NCBI GenBank assembly: GCA_937911965.1
Contig: CALDPL010000203.1
Coordinates: forward strand, 1 to 11,308
From: an uncultured Allomuricauda sp.
Lineage (GTDB): Bacteria > Bacteroidota > Bacteroidia > Flavobacteriales > Flavobacteriaceae
Direction of reading: 5' to 3'
DNA: 11,308 nt
The translations under genes were made by a program, and so were the position numbers. Positions 6,143-11,308 of this stretch are shown here, piece after piece (the stretch's first letter is position 1; each line of letters begins with the position of its first letter). Below the pieces are notes generated by a model, which was not told the origin of the DNA, made no database searches, and saw only the letters and a program-made list of their open reading frames with translations.

Positions 6143-6622
6143 TCAAGGCTTCAATTTCCAAATCCTATGGGAGACCGGCAGATATGCCGACAGGGCCGCC
6201 GAACCATACCAAGGATAAATTTCATGGGCCAACAGCCCATTCCCAATGGCCGGGTCGGTGCGCAACACTTCTTCCATTTCCTCCAAGGAGCCGACCTTGT
6301 CAAAAATAAAGATGCCCCTATAGGTTTTGTCATTTTGTCCCAAGGGTCCGGCAACGATCAGTTTTCCCTCTTCCACCAGCCTGTTGATATTCTCCATATG
6401 GCCCCTAAAGCTCTCGGATATCAATCCCTTGTCCGCAGTGGTGTTCTCCCCGGTCTTCAACATCACCAAATAATAGGATTTCATCCCGTAATCATCCGCC
6501 CCGAACTCCTGGGCCAAAACGGGGTCGTAATTTGGATTGTCCGGTACAGAATCCTTTTGGACCCCCTGCCCAAAGGCCAGGCCGTACATCATTAACGCAA
6601 TGGGAACAAATCTGTGTTTCAT
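6143..6622 (-). CDS. Exported YCII-domain (YciI-like) protein
   Basis: A 159-residue protein with a signal peptide (residues 1-18, likely cleaved before Gln19) and then a YCII/dimeric alpha-beta barrel domain from about 47 to 140: YYLVMLKTGEN, then SFRGHMENINRLVEEGKLIVAGPL (71-94), GIFIFDKVGSLEEMEEVLRTDPAI (103-126) and HEIYPWYG. His75 and Asp123 stand at the places of the conserved His and Asp of the family, which are thought to form the active or ligand-binding site. Most YciI proteins are cytosolic, so the leader is notable; exported members are common in Bacteroidetes by recollection. It follows the small membrane-protein gene by 65 bases on the same strand. Confidence 0.82.
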   Translation of the reverse strand: MKHRFVPIALMMYGLAFGQGVQKDSVPDNPNYDPVLAQEFGADDYGMKSYYLVMLKTGENTTADKGLISESFRGHMENINRLVEEGKLIVAGPLGQNDKTYRGIFIFDKVGSLEEMEEVLRTDPAIGNGLLAHEIYPWYGSAALSAYLPVSHRIWKLKP

Positions 6623-6687
6623 TTGAGTTCCAAGTTTTGTAATTTTCCGTGACTCTTTGGGTGGCCCACTTCAATAAAAGGGATGGC

Positions 6688-7077
6688 TCACCTCCTTTCC
6701 ACATCCAGGTTTTCCAATAGCCCGAGCAGGATTGGCAGGGATTCCGGGGCCATGATTTGGCGGTCCACCCGCATTTTCCCGCTCTCGGACCTCAGAATAT
6801 ATTCCCCGGCAAAGCTGCGGACCTGTACGATCTCGGCCAAGGCCATGCGCTGCCCCAGGGGGCCGTTCTTCACAAGATGCCCATCCTCCACGACCAGGTA
6901 AGGGTACCTTAATTGGTAAAGATATCTGGAGAAATAGGCTGCGGAAAGCAGGATCCATCCGTAATGGATCCAATGGAATTCCTCGTTGACTCCCAATTGG
7001 AGCCCAAACATAACGGCCCAAGCCAATCCAAAGATCAGATTGAATGCCTTGTATTTCGTTCGATAATCAATATTCAT
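6688..7077 (-). CDS. Small membrane protein, two TM helices plus possible PH-like domain
   Basis: 129 residues, not assigned to a named family. Two hydrophobic helices (about 13-29 and 37-53) are followed by a basic turn (RYLYQLRYPY) and a soluble C-terminal region of strand-turn character: YLVVEDGHLVKNGPLGQRMALAEIVQVRSFAGEYILRSESGKM, ending in a helix (SLPILLGLLENL). That order is typical of bacterial PH-like membrane proteins, so the C-terminal part may be a small beta-sandwich on the cytosolic face. It is followed by the YCII gene 65 bases on, and preceded by 109 bases after the TMEM175-like gene. Confidence 0.6.
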   Translation of the reverse strand: MNIDYRTKYKAFNLIFGLAWAVMFGLQLGVNEEFHWIHYGWILLSAAYFSRYLYQLRYPYLVVEDGHLVKNGPLGQRMALAEIVQVRSFAGEYILRSESGKMRVDRQIMAPESLPILLGLLENLDVERR

Positions 7078-7179
7078 TTCAGTTCATTTATTCCAAGGGG
7101 GACAATAACCTATGGAAAGGTAACAATTTAAGGGGTTTTAAAGAGGCTCGAACCATTAAAATAAGTTCGGACCAAATTG

Positions 7180-7198
7180 GCTCCCCCTATTGGGGAGC
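7180..7198 (-). terminator. GC-rich hairpin overlapping the stop codon of the TMEM175-like gene
   Basis: On the minus strand GCTCCCC (7198-7192) pairs with GGGGAGC (7186-7180) around the loop AATAG, and the TAG in the loop (7189-7187) is the stop codon itself. Downstream is CAATTTGG, so there is no full T run; it may end transcription weakly or protect the 3' end. Confidence 0.45.
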
Positions 7199-7912
7199 AT
7201 CAAATTCCCTGGATTTCTTTTTGAATCGCTTGGCCCACCAGATCATCAAGGGCGGATATAGGAAATAGACCGCACCCCCAAGCAGGGAAGCCAACATATA
7301 GGAAAAACCGTTGATGACCAAGGTCAGTACAATGGAGGTCAATGGGACCAAAAACATAATGGCAACCCTTCTTTTCTGTGCCCGGGTGTAAAATTGCTCA
7401 AAATCGTTGAGCTGCAAATGTGTCTTTAGTCCAAGGGCCCTGCGGTAGAGCAGGTAAAAGACAAAATAAAGGGCAAAGGCCACAAACCCATAGTAGACCA
7501 TCAGGTAGGGCACTTGTTGGTCCTGAATATTGATCTCAATGTCAGTACTGAAAAAAAAGTTGGTCAGGAACATGGTAAGGAACCTAAGGGGATACACGTA
7601 AAAAATGACCAGGGCAATAAAAACGGTGTTCAATACCTTGAACCAAGTATCGTCCAAGGTATATCTCCTTGAAAATTCCAAATGTTCGTTCCAGATCAAC
7701 ACGATAAAGGAAATGCTGATCAAAAAGGCGGGCAGGGTCTTGGTAAAGGTCAACAGGTCCTCATAGGAGTTCGGATTGCTCAGATTGAAGATCAACAGGG
7801 TAATGGCAATGCCGAAGACCGCATCGGTCAGGTTGTCGATTCGGGAAGCCTCCGCACCCCGATAATTTATACGGGGGTCGCGCCTTGCGTTCCTAAGAAT
7901 TTCATTTCTCAT
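7187..7912 (-). CDS. TMEM175/DUF1211-family membrane protein (putative potassium channel)
   Basis: 241 residues with about six membrane helices, the architecture of bacterial TMEM175 channels. Near the N-terminus is the family signature RIDNLTDAVFGIAITLLIFNL, the counterpart of RxxxFSD-AxxAIxxTLL; here the FSD core reads LTD. The first helix carries the Ile/Leu side that forms the pore constriction in known structures. Further segments include LPAFLISISFIVLIWNEHLEF and a charged tail (KRFKKKSREFDAPQ). By family it may conduct potassium, but the altered FSD makes this uncertain. The ATG at 7912 is used; the frame above it opens with TTG at 7939. A -7 box at 7958-7951 precedes it. Confidence 0.85.
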   Translation of the reverse strand: MRNEILRNARRDPRINYRGAEASRIDNLTDAVFGIAITLLIFNLSNPNSYEDLLTFTKTLPAFLISISFIVLIWNEHLEFSRRYTLDDTWFKVLNTVFIALVIFYVYPLRFLTMFLTNFFFSTDIEINIQDQQVPYLMVYYGFVAFALYFVFYLLYRRALGLKTHLQLNDFEQFYTRAQKRRVAIMFLVPLTSIVLTLVINGFSYMLASLLGGAVYFLYPPLMIWWAKRFKKKSREFDAPQ

Positions 7913-7950
7913 GGTGGGCCGGTCTATAAAGGGTTGCAATTAAGGTACAT

Positions 7951-7958
7951 CAAATTTA
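7951..7958 (-). promoter_or_regulatory. -7 promoter box for the TMEM175-like gene
   Basis: TAAATTTG on the minus strand matches TAnnTTTG exactly, 38 bases before the ATG at 7912. The -33 region lacks a clear TTG at the ideal distance. Confidence 0.5.
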
Positions 7959-7978
7959 AAAACCAACGGAAGTCGAAC

Positions 7979-7994
7979 GAAGCTCCCGAGCTTC
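7979..7994 (-). terminator. Hairpin downstream of metK, possible terminator
   Basis: GAAGCTC (7979-7985) and GAGCTTC (7988-7994) are perfect 7-bp arms with a two-base centre (in RNA a four-base loop). It lies 51 bases after the metK stop and before the TMEM175-like promoter. A T-rich run comes only about 16 bases later, so termination is plausible but not textbook. Confidence 0.4.
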
Positions 7995-8044
7995 TTACAA
8001 CCGATCACCGTACCCCTTCAACGACCCCAGACCCATTCGATCCA

Positions 8045-9298
8045 TCAAAGGCCAAAGGCCTCCCGGACCTGATCCACCTTATCGAGTTTTTCCCAGGTAA
8101 AGAGTTCCACTTCCTTTTCGATCCTCCCGTTATAGGGGGACTCGAACACCTTTTTAAGGATTCGGGGCTCTTTGCCCATATGCCCGTAAGCGGCGGTTTC
8201 CAAATAGATGGGATTTCGAAGTTTGAGGCGTTCCTCTATGGCAAAGGGCCGCATGTCGAACAAGGCTGAAACTTTCTTGGCGATTTCCCCGTCCTTCAGG
8301 CCCACCTTGGAGGTCCCGTAGGTATCCACAAAGATGGAGGTGGGCTCCACCACCCCGATGGCATAGCTCAACTGTACCAAAATCTCATCGGCCACGCCTG
8401 CGGCCACCAGATTCTTGGCCGCATGCCGGGCGGCGTAGGCGGCGGAACGGTCCACCTTACTGGGATCCTTGCCGCTGAAGGCACCTCCCCCATGGGCCCC
8501 TTTTCCCCCGTAGGTGTCTACCACGATCTTCCTCCCGGTCAGTCCGGTATCCCCATGGGGGCCCCCGATCACAAACTTTCCTGTGGGATTGATATGGTAT
8601 TTGATCTCCCCTTCAAAGAACCTTTGGATGTCCTCGGGCAATAATTTCTTCACTTCGGGAATAACGATTTCCCTGATATCCTCCTCGATCTTGGCCAACA
8701 TCACGGCATCGGGGGCAAATTCATCATGCTGGGTGGACACCACTATGGTATCTATGCGCTGGGGCAGGTTGTCGTCCGAGTATTCCAGGGTCACCTGGGC
8801 CTTGGCATCGGGTCTCAGATAGGGAATCCTGTCCCCTTCCCGTCGCAATCGGGCGAGGACCTGAAGGATCTTATGGGAGATGTCCAGGGCCAAGGGCATA
8901 TAATTTGCCGTTTCCCGGGTGGCATAACCGAACATCATCCCCTGGTCCCCGGCCCCCTGTTCTTCCTTGGAGGCACGGTCGACCCCTTGGTTGATGTCCT
9001 GGGACTGTTCGTGGATCAGGGAAATCACCCCGCAGGAATCCCCGCTGAATTGGTACTCCCCCTTGGTATATCCAATGGTATTTATCACCTCCCTGGCAAT
9101 GCTCTGAAGGTCCAGGTAGGTGCGGCTCTTCACCTCGCCGGCCAGGATTACCTGCCCTGTGGTCACCAAGGTTTCACAGGCCACCTTGCTTTCGGGATCA
9201 AAGGCCAAAAAGTTATCCAATAGGGCATCGCTGATCTGATCGGCGATCTTATCCGGATGTCCTTCACTAACGGATTCTGATGTAAACAAATACGCCAT
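8045..9298 (-). CDS. metK: S-adenosylmethionine synthetase
   Basis: 417 residues, the expected length for bacterial methionine adenosyltransferase, which makes SAM from methionine and ATP with release of phosphate and pyrophosphate. Hallmarks are [15 protein letters not shown] (10-24, with catalytic His14, Asp16 and Lys17), the [12 protein letters not shown] loop (116-127) and the C-terminal phosphate-binding stretch [19 protein letters not shown] (270-288). The protein is full length and shows no broken motif. It has its own leader, carrying a SAM-II-type riboswitch and a Bacteroidetes promoter, and is divergent from the deoxynucleoside kinase gene. It acts in the cytosol and supplies methylation, so feedback by SAM through the leader is sensible. 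Confidence 0.98.
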   Translation of the reverse strand: MAYLFTSESVSEGHPDKIADQISDALLDNFLAFDPESKVACETLVTTGQVILAGEVKSRTYLDLQSIAREVINTIGYTKGEYQFSGDSCGVISLIHEQSQDINQGVDRASKEEQGAGDQGMMFGYATRETANYMPLALDISHKILQVLARLRREGDRIPYLRPDAKAQVTLEYSDDNLPQRIDTIVVSTQHDEFAPDAVMLAKIEEDIREIVIPEVKKLLPEDIQRFFEGEIKYHINPTGKFVIGGPHGDTGLTGRKIVVDTYGGKGAHGGGAFSGKDPSKVDRSAAYAARHAAKNLVAAGVADEILVQLSYAIGVVEPTSIFVDTYGTSKVGLKDGEIAKKVSALFDMRPFAIEERLKLRNPIYLETAAYGHMGKEPRILKKVFESPYNGRIEKEVELFTWEKLDKVDQVREAFGL

Positions 9299-9342
9299 GG
9301 TTCAAATTTATCGGAACGATTTTGACCTCAAGGCCCAAGGAG

Positions 9343-9368
9343 TTCACATCTTCAGGGGAAGATGCCCG
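9343..9368 (-). promoter_or_regulatory. Hairpin between SAM-II aptamer and metK start
   Basis: On the minus strand CATCTTC (9364-9358) pairs with GAAGATG (9353-9347) around CCCT, and GTTC/GAAC just outside extend the stem across small bulges. It sits about 20 bases after the aptamer and about 45 before the metK ATG. No T run follows, so it is more likely a leader fold affecting translation or stability than an intrinsic terminator. Confidence 0.5.
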
Positions 9369-9387
9369 AACATACATTCAGGAGAAA

Positions 9388-9459
9388 CTGCTTTAGCATT
9401 TTTCTGGTGCCGCTCCCAAGGGAAACAGCTGAGGTTGCAATCAGTCAAATCTTTCCTCG
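9388..9459 (-). ncRNA. SAM-II-type riboswitch upstream of metK
   Basis: On the minus strand the sequence reads P1 GAGG (9458-9455), the loop AAAGATTTGACTGATTGCAA, P1 CCTC (9434-9431), a variable hairpin (GCTG...CGGC with a CTTG loop), then AAAAATGCTAAAGCAG (9403-9388). GATTTG, ATTGCAA and ATGCTAAAGC are the conserved parts of the SAM-II H-type pseudoknot, in which the first loop (CTG..TTGC) pairs with the 3' GC..GCAG. The class was first described upstream of metA/metX in alphaproteobacteria and also occurs in Bacteroidetes; the related SAM-V class shares the same core. It starts a few bases after the predicted transcription start and ends about 90 bases before metK. Confidence 0.82.
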
Positions 9460-9469
9460 TTCTGGGGAA

Positions 9470-9498
9470 CAAAAGTACGGTTTTGGATCATATTTCAA
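9470..9498 (-). promoter_or_regulatory. Bacteroidetes-type promoter for metK
   Basis: TACTTTTG (9477-9470) is an exact -7 match and TTG (9498-9496) sits 18 bases upstream as -33 element, near the phylum optimum. The predicted start of transcription, about 9462-9465, is immediately before the SAM-II P1 helix. Confidence 0.72.
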
Positions 9499-9631
9499 AA
9501 CTTTGTGACCTTCCATTTCCACCCAATTCCATTTCATCCACTTTTTTTTCTTTGAGCAGATATACTTTGTATATTGCGCACAATGGAACCCCCCAGGTCC
9601 CGGAACACTGACAAAACAAACCCCATTGACT

Positions 9632-10249
9632 ATGCATATAGCGGTAGCAGGAAACATCGGCGCCGGCAAGACCACCCTGACCAACTTACTCGCAAAACAC
9701 TACAGGTGGGAAGCGCACTTTGAGGATGTGGTGGACAACCCCTATTTGGATGACTTTTACACCCAAATGGAACGATGGAGTTTTAACCTGCAGATCTACT
9801 TTCTCAACAGCCGCTACCGCCAGATCCTCAAAATCAGGGAAAGCGGGAAGGACGTAATCCAGGACAGGACCATCTATGAGGATGCCCACATCTTTGCGCC
9901 CAACCTGCACGCCATGGGCCTGATGACCAATCGGGACTTTGAAAACTACCGCGGGCTCTTCGAACTCATGGAAAGCCTGGTGGAGCCCCCGGATCTTTTG
10001 ATCTACCTCAGGAGTTCCATCCCCAATCTGGTGAACCAGATCCACAAAAGGGGAAGGGAATATGAAAACTCCATATCCATCGATTACCTCAGCCGCCTCA
10101 ACGAACGTTACGAGGCCTGGGCCAATACCTATGGAAAGGGAAAATTGCTCATCTTCGATGTGGACCGGCTCAATTTTGTGGATCGACCCGAGGATTTGGG
10201 CGAAGTGATCAACCGCATCGATGCGGAGATCCACGGCCTGTTCGAGTAG
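9632..10249 (+). CDS. Deoxynucleoside kinase (dAK/dGK type)
   Basis: 205 residues, usual for the family that phosphorylates deoxyribonucleosides at the 5' position to salvage DNA precursors. The P-loop is GNIGAGKT (7-14); EDVVDNPYLDDFY (31-43) and RWSFNLQIYFLNSR (48-61) shape the substrate pocket; DRTIYEDAHIFA (78-89) is the DR(S/T) motif carrying the catalytic neighbourhood; HKRGREYE forms the lid arginines. Whether it prefers deoxyadenosine, deoxyguanosine or a pyrimidine cannot be read reliably. The ATG at 9632 starts directly at the conserved core; a TTG two codons earlier is less likely. It is divergent from metK and followed by a hairpin. A near-match to a -7 box (TATACTTTG, 9561-9569) lies upstream. 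Confidence 0.93.
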   Translation: MHIAVAGNIGAGKTTLTNLLAKHYRWEAHFEDVVDNPYLDDFYTQMERWSFNLQIYFLNSRYRQILKIRESGKDVIQDRTIYEDAHIFAPNLHAMGLMTNRDFENYRGLFELMESLVEPPDLLIYLRSSIPNLVNQIHKRGREYENSISIDYLSRLNERYEAWANTYGKGKLLIFDVDRLNFVDRPEDLGEVINRIDAEIHGLFE

Positions 10250-10267
10250 ATTAAGAATCCCCATATA

Positions 10268-10293
10268 GGGCTCCCCATCCAAAAGATGGGCCC
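10268..10293 (+). terminator. Hairpin downstream of the deoxynucleoside kinase gene
   Basis: CCCATC and GATGGG pair around CAAAA, and GGG/CCC pair outside with a three-base bulge on the 5' side. It starts 19 bases after the stop codon. No T run follows, so it may be a processing or weak termination structure. Confidence 0.4.
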
Positions 10294-10300
10294 CGTATTC

Positions 10301-10332
10301 GCATTCCCTCACCCAAGGGGAGCATTCCCTCA
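10301..10332. repeat. Two 11-bp direct repeats upstream of tonB
   Basis: GCATTCCCTCA occurs at 10301-10311 and again at 10322-10332. The starts are 21 bases apart, two turns of the helix, so a protein could sit on both from the same face. They lie about 70-100 bases before the TonB-like start; a weak -7 match (TAGCTTGG, 10363-10370) follows. Confidence 0.5.
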
Positions 10333-10400
10333 TTCCCCCTTTTCTGGCCCCCATTTCCATCTTAGCTTGGTCATGAGATGAACCCCTAAACCCTAGAATC

Positions 10401-11111
10401 ATGGAAACCAAGAAAAATCAACGCATGGATGTCGGTCTTAAAAGCTCCCTGTATTTCACAGTGGGCCTATGCATGGCCATGTTCCTGGTCTATTTGGCCC
10501 TGGAGTGGAAGTCATACCCCCAAGAATCGGAATGGGCCATAAACCGCCTCAATCCCGATATGATCGATGAGGAAGTTCCCCCTTTGCTCATGCAAAAGCT
10601 TCCGGAACCCCAAAAGGTCCCGATCAAGACCCCTCCGGTCATCGAGATTTATGATGATGACGAGAAAGTCATAGAGACCGTGATTGCCGATACCCAGGTA
10701 GATCCGGATACCGAAATAGCCCCCATTGGGGACATTGCAATGGATGATGGGGTGGAGTCCGTGCCTTTTGTGCTGATCGAAAATGCCCCGGTCTTCCCCG
10801 GATGTGAACGGGAAAAAAGTGAGGAGGACCGAAGGGAATGTTTCCAGGAAATGATCATGAAACACATCAAAAAACATTTTGAATACCCCGAACTGGCCCA
10901 AGAATTGGGACTGGAAGGCCGGGTGAACACCATGTTCACCATCATGGAGGACGGAAGTTTGGGGGAACTGAAGATGCGGGGCCCCCACGAGAGCCTGGAG
11001 GCGGAATCGGCACGCATCCTTTCAAGACTTCCTAAAATGACGCCCGGGAAACAAAGGGGACGGACCGTTAGGGTCAGTTACTCCATCCCCATTATCTTTA
11101 GGTTGCAGTGA
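10401..11111 (+). CDS. TonB-family energy transducer
   Basis: 236 residues: a short cytosolic N-terminus, one membrane anchor (about 15-34), a periplasmic linker with proline and acidic residues (PEPQKVPIKTPP, then an acidic stretch to about 120), and a C-terminal TonB domain (about 145-236). The Bacteroidetes signature VFPGC lies at 131-135; the TonB core shows YPELAQELGLEGRVNTMFTI and closes with VRVSYSIPIIFRLQ. Such proteins pass energy from the inner-membrane ExbB/ExbD motor to outer-membrane receptors of the TonB-dependent or SusC type; no ExbB, ExbD or receptor gene is in the window. It is downstream of the deoxynucleoside kinase by 151 bases with its own candidate control site, so it is probably a separate transcript. 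Confidence 0.88.
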   Translation: METKKNQRMDVGLKSSLYFTVGLCMAMFLVYLALEWKSYPQESEWAINRLNPDMIDEEVPPLLMQKLPEPQKVPIKTPPVIEIYDDDEKVIETVIADTQVDPDTEIAPIGDIAMDDGVESVPFVLIENAPVFPGCEREKSEEDRRECFQEMIMKHIKKHFEYPELAQELGLEGRVNTMFTIMEDGSLGELKMRGPHESLEAESARILSRLPKMTPGKQRGRTVRVSYSIPIIFRLQ

Positions 11112-11139
11112 ACCGTGGGCAATACTCCCCAGAAATTGG

Positions 11140-11308
11140 ACCATCGGTTAAGTTTGAAATTTATTAACTTTAATCGATGAGCATGAAGAAATCCAAAAAA
11201 AAAAATCACAGCTGCCTTCAAGGCGCAGGTTGCCATTGCGGCCCTAAAGGAACAGCAGACCCTGGTCGAGCTGGCGGCGACCGTGGACGACCTCGACCCG
11301 CGGGTGTG
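11140..11308 (+). mobile_element. Left end of an IS3-family insertion sequence, cut by the window edge
   Basis: The OrfA start is preceded by a short AT-rich stretch after the tonB stop, which should hold the left terminal inverted repeat; its exact edge cannot be set without the right end. The final 30 or so bases are GC-rich and do not fit the element. An insertion sequence here explains why an assembly would break or misjoin. Confidence 0.5.
11177..11275 (+). pseudogene. IS3-family transposase OrfA, N-terminal fragment with A-run frameshift
   Basis: From the ATG at 11177 the frame reads MSMKKSKKK, but a run of eleven A (11195-11205) shifts it. With ten A it continues ITAAFKAQVAIAALKEQQTLVELAA, which is the start of the helix-turn-helix OrfA protein (HTH_Tnp_1 type) of IS3-family insertion sequences. 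After ELAA the expected helix sequence is missing and very GC-rich DNA follows. The reading frame of the match has a stop just before the A run, so expression would need slippage or the extra A is an error. OrfB is beyond the window. Confidence 0.7.

Noticed and set aside
9686..10411. 241-codon minus-strand frame opposite the deoxynucleoside kinase
   Set aside because: Shadow frame of a strongly conserved kinase gene; no motif of its own.

Overview
The bulk of this window (about 1080 to 11150) is chromosomal DNA from a member of the Bacteroidetes, most likely a marine-type Flavobacteriaceae of medium GC. The grounds are Bacteroidetes -7 boxes (TAnnTTTG) ahead of several genes, very weak Shine-Dalgarno sequences, a Bacteroidetes-style TonB with a VFPGC motif, and lipoprotein or secreted proteins typical of the group. 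No CRISPR array, rRNA or tRNA was seen.

The two ends look foreign to the middle. Bases 1 to about 262 are very GC-rich and encode two actinobacterial-looking gene pieces on the minus strand. They run abruptly, in frame, into an AT-richer piece (about 265 to 1020) holding the first 147 codons of a methionine synthase homocysteine-binding module, its leader, an intact SAM-I riboswitch and a promoter. At the right end (about 11150 to 11308) the start of an IS3-family transposase gene, frameshifted at a run of eleven A, runs into GC-rich sequence that no longer matches the family. The simplest reading is a contig with chimeric ends, the right one at a repeat element.

Between the ends, nearly everything is on the minus strand. 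In order of coordinate: a CocE/NonD-type serine hydrolase lipoprotein; a DoxX-like membrane protein with a perfect 16-bp palindrome at its promoter; about 435 bases without a gene; a small secreted cupin; an AraC-family regulator; an HdeD/DUF308 membrane protein; a secreted YCII-domain protein; a small two-TM protein with a possible PH-like domain; a TMEM175/DUF1211 channel-like protein; and S-adenosylmethionine synthetase (metK). Divergent from metK on the plus strand are a deoxynucleoside kinase and a TonB-family energy transducer.

The clearest regulatory logic is at metK. A Bacteroidetes promoter is followed within a few bases by a sequence with the conserved core of a SAM-II riboswitch, then by a strong hairpin, then by the metK start, so the enzyme that makes SAM appears to be under feedback by SAM. 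The stretch from DoxX to the TMEM175-like gene reads as small envelope and stress functions (secreted cupin, secreted YCII, HdeD, DoxX, AraC) rather than one pathway. No clearly new multi-gene system is evident; the points of most interest are regulatory.
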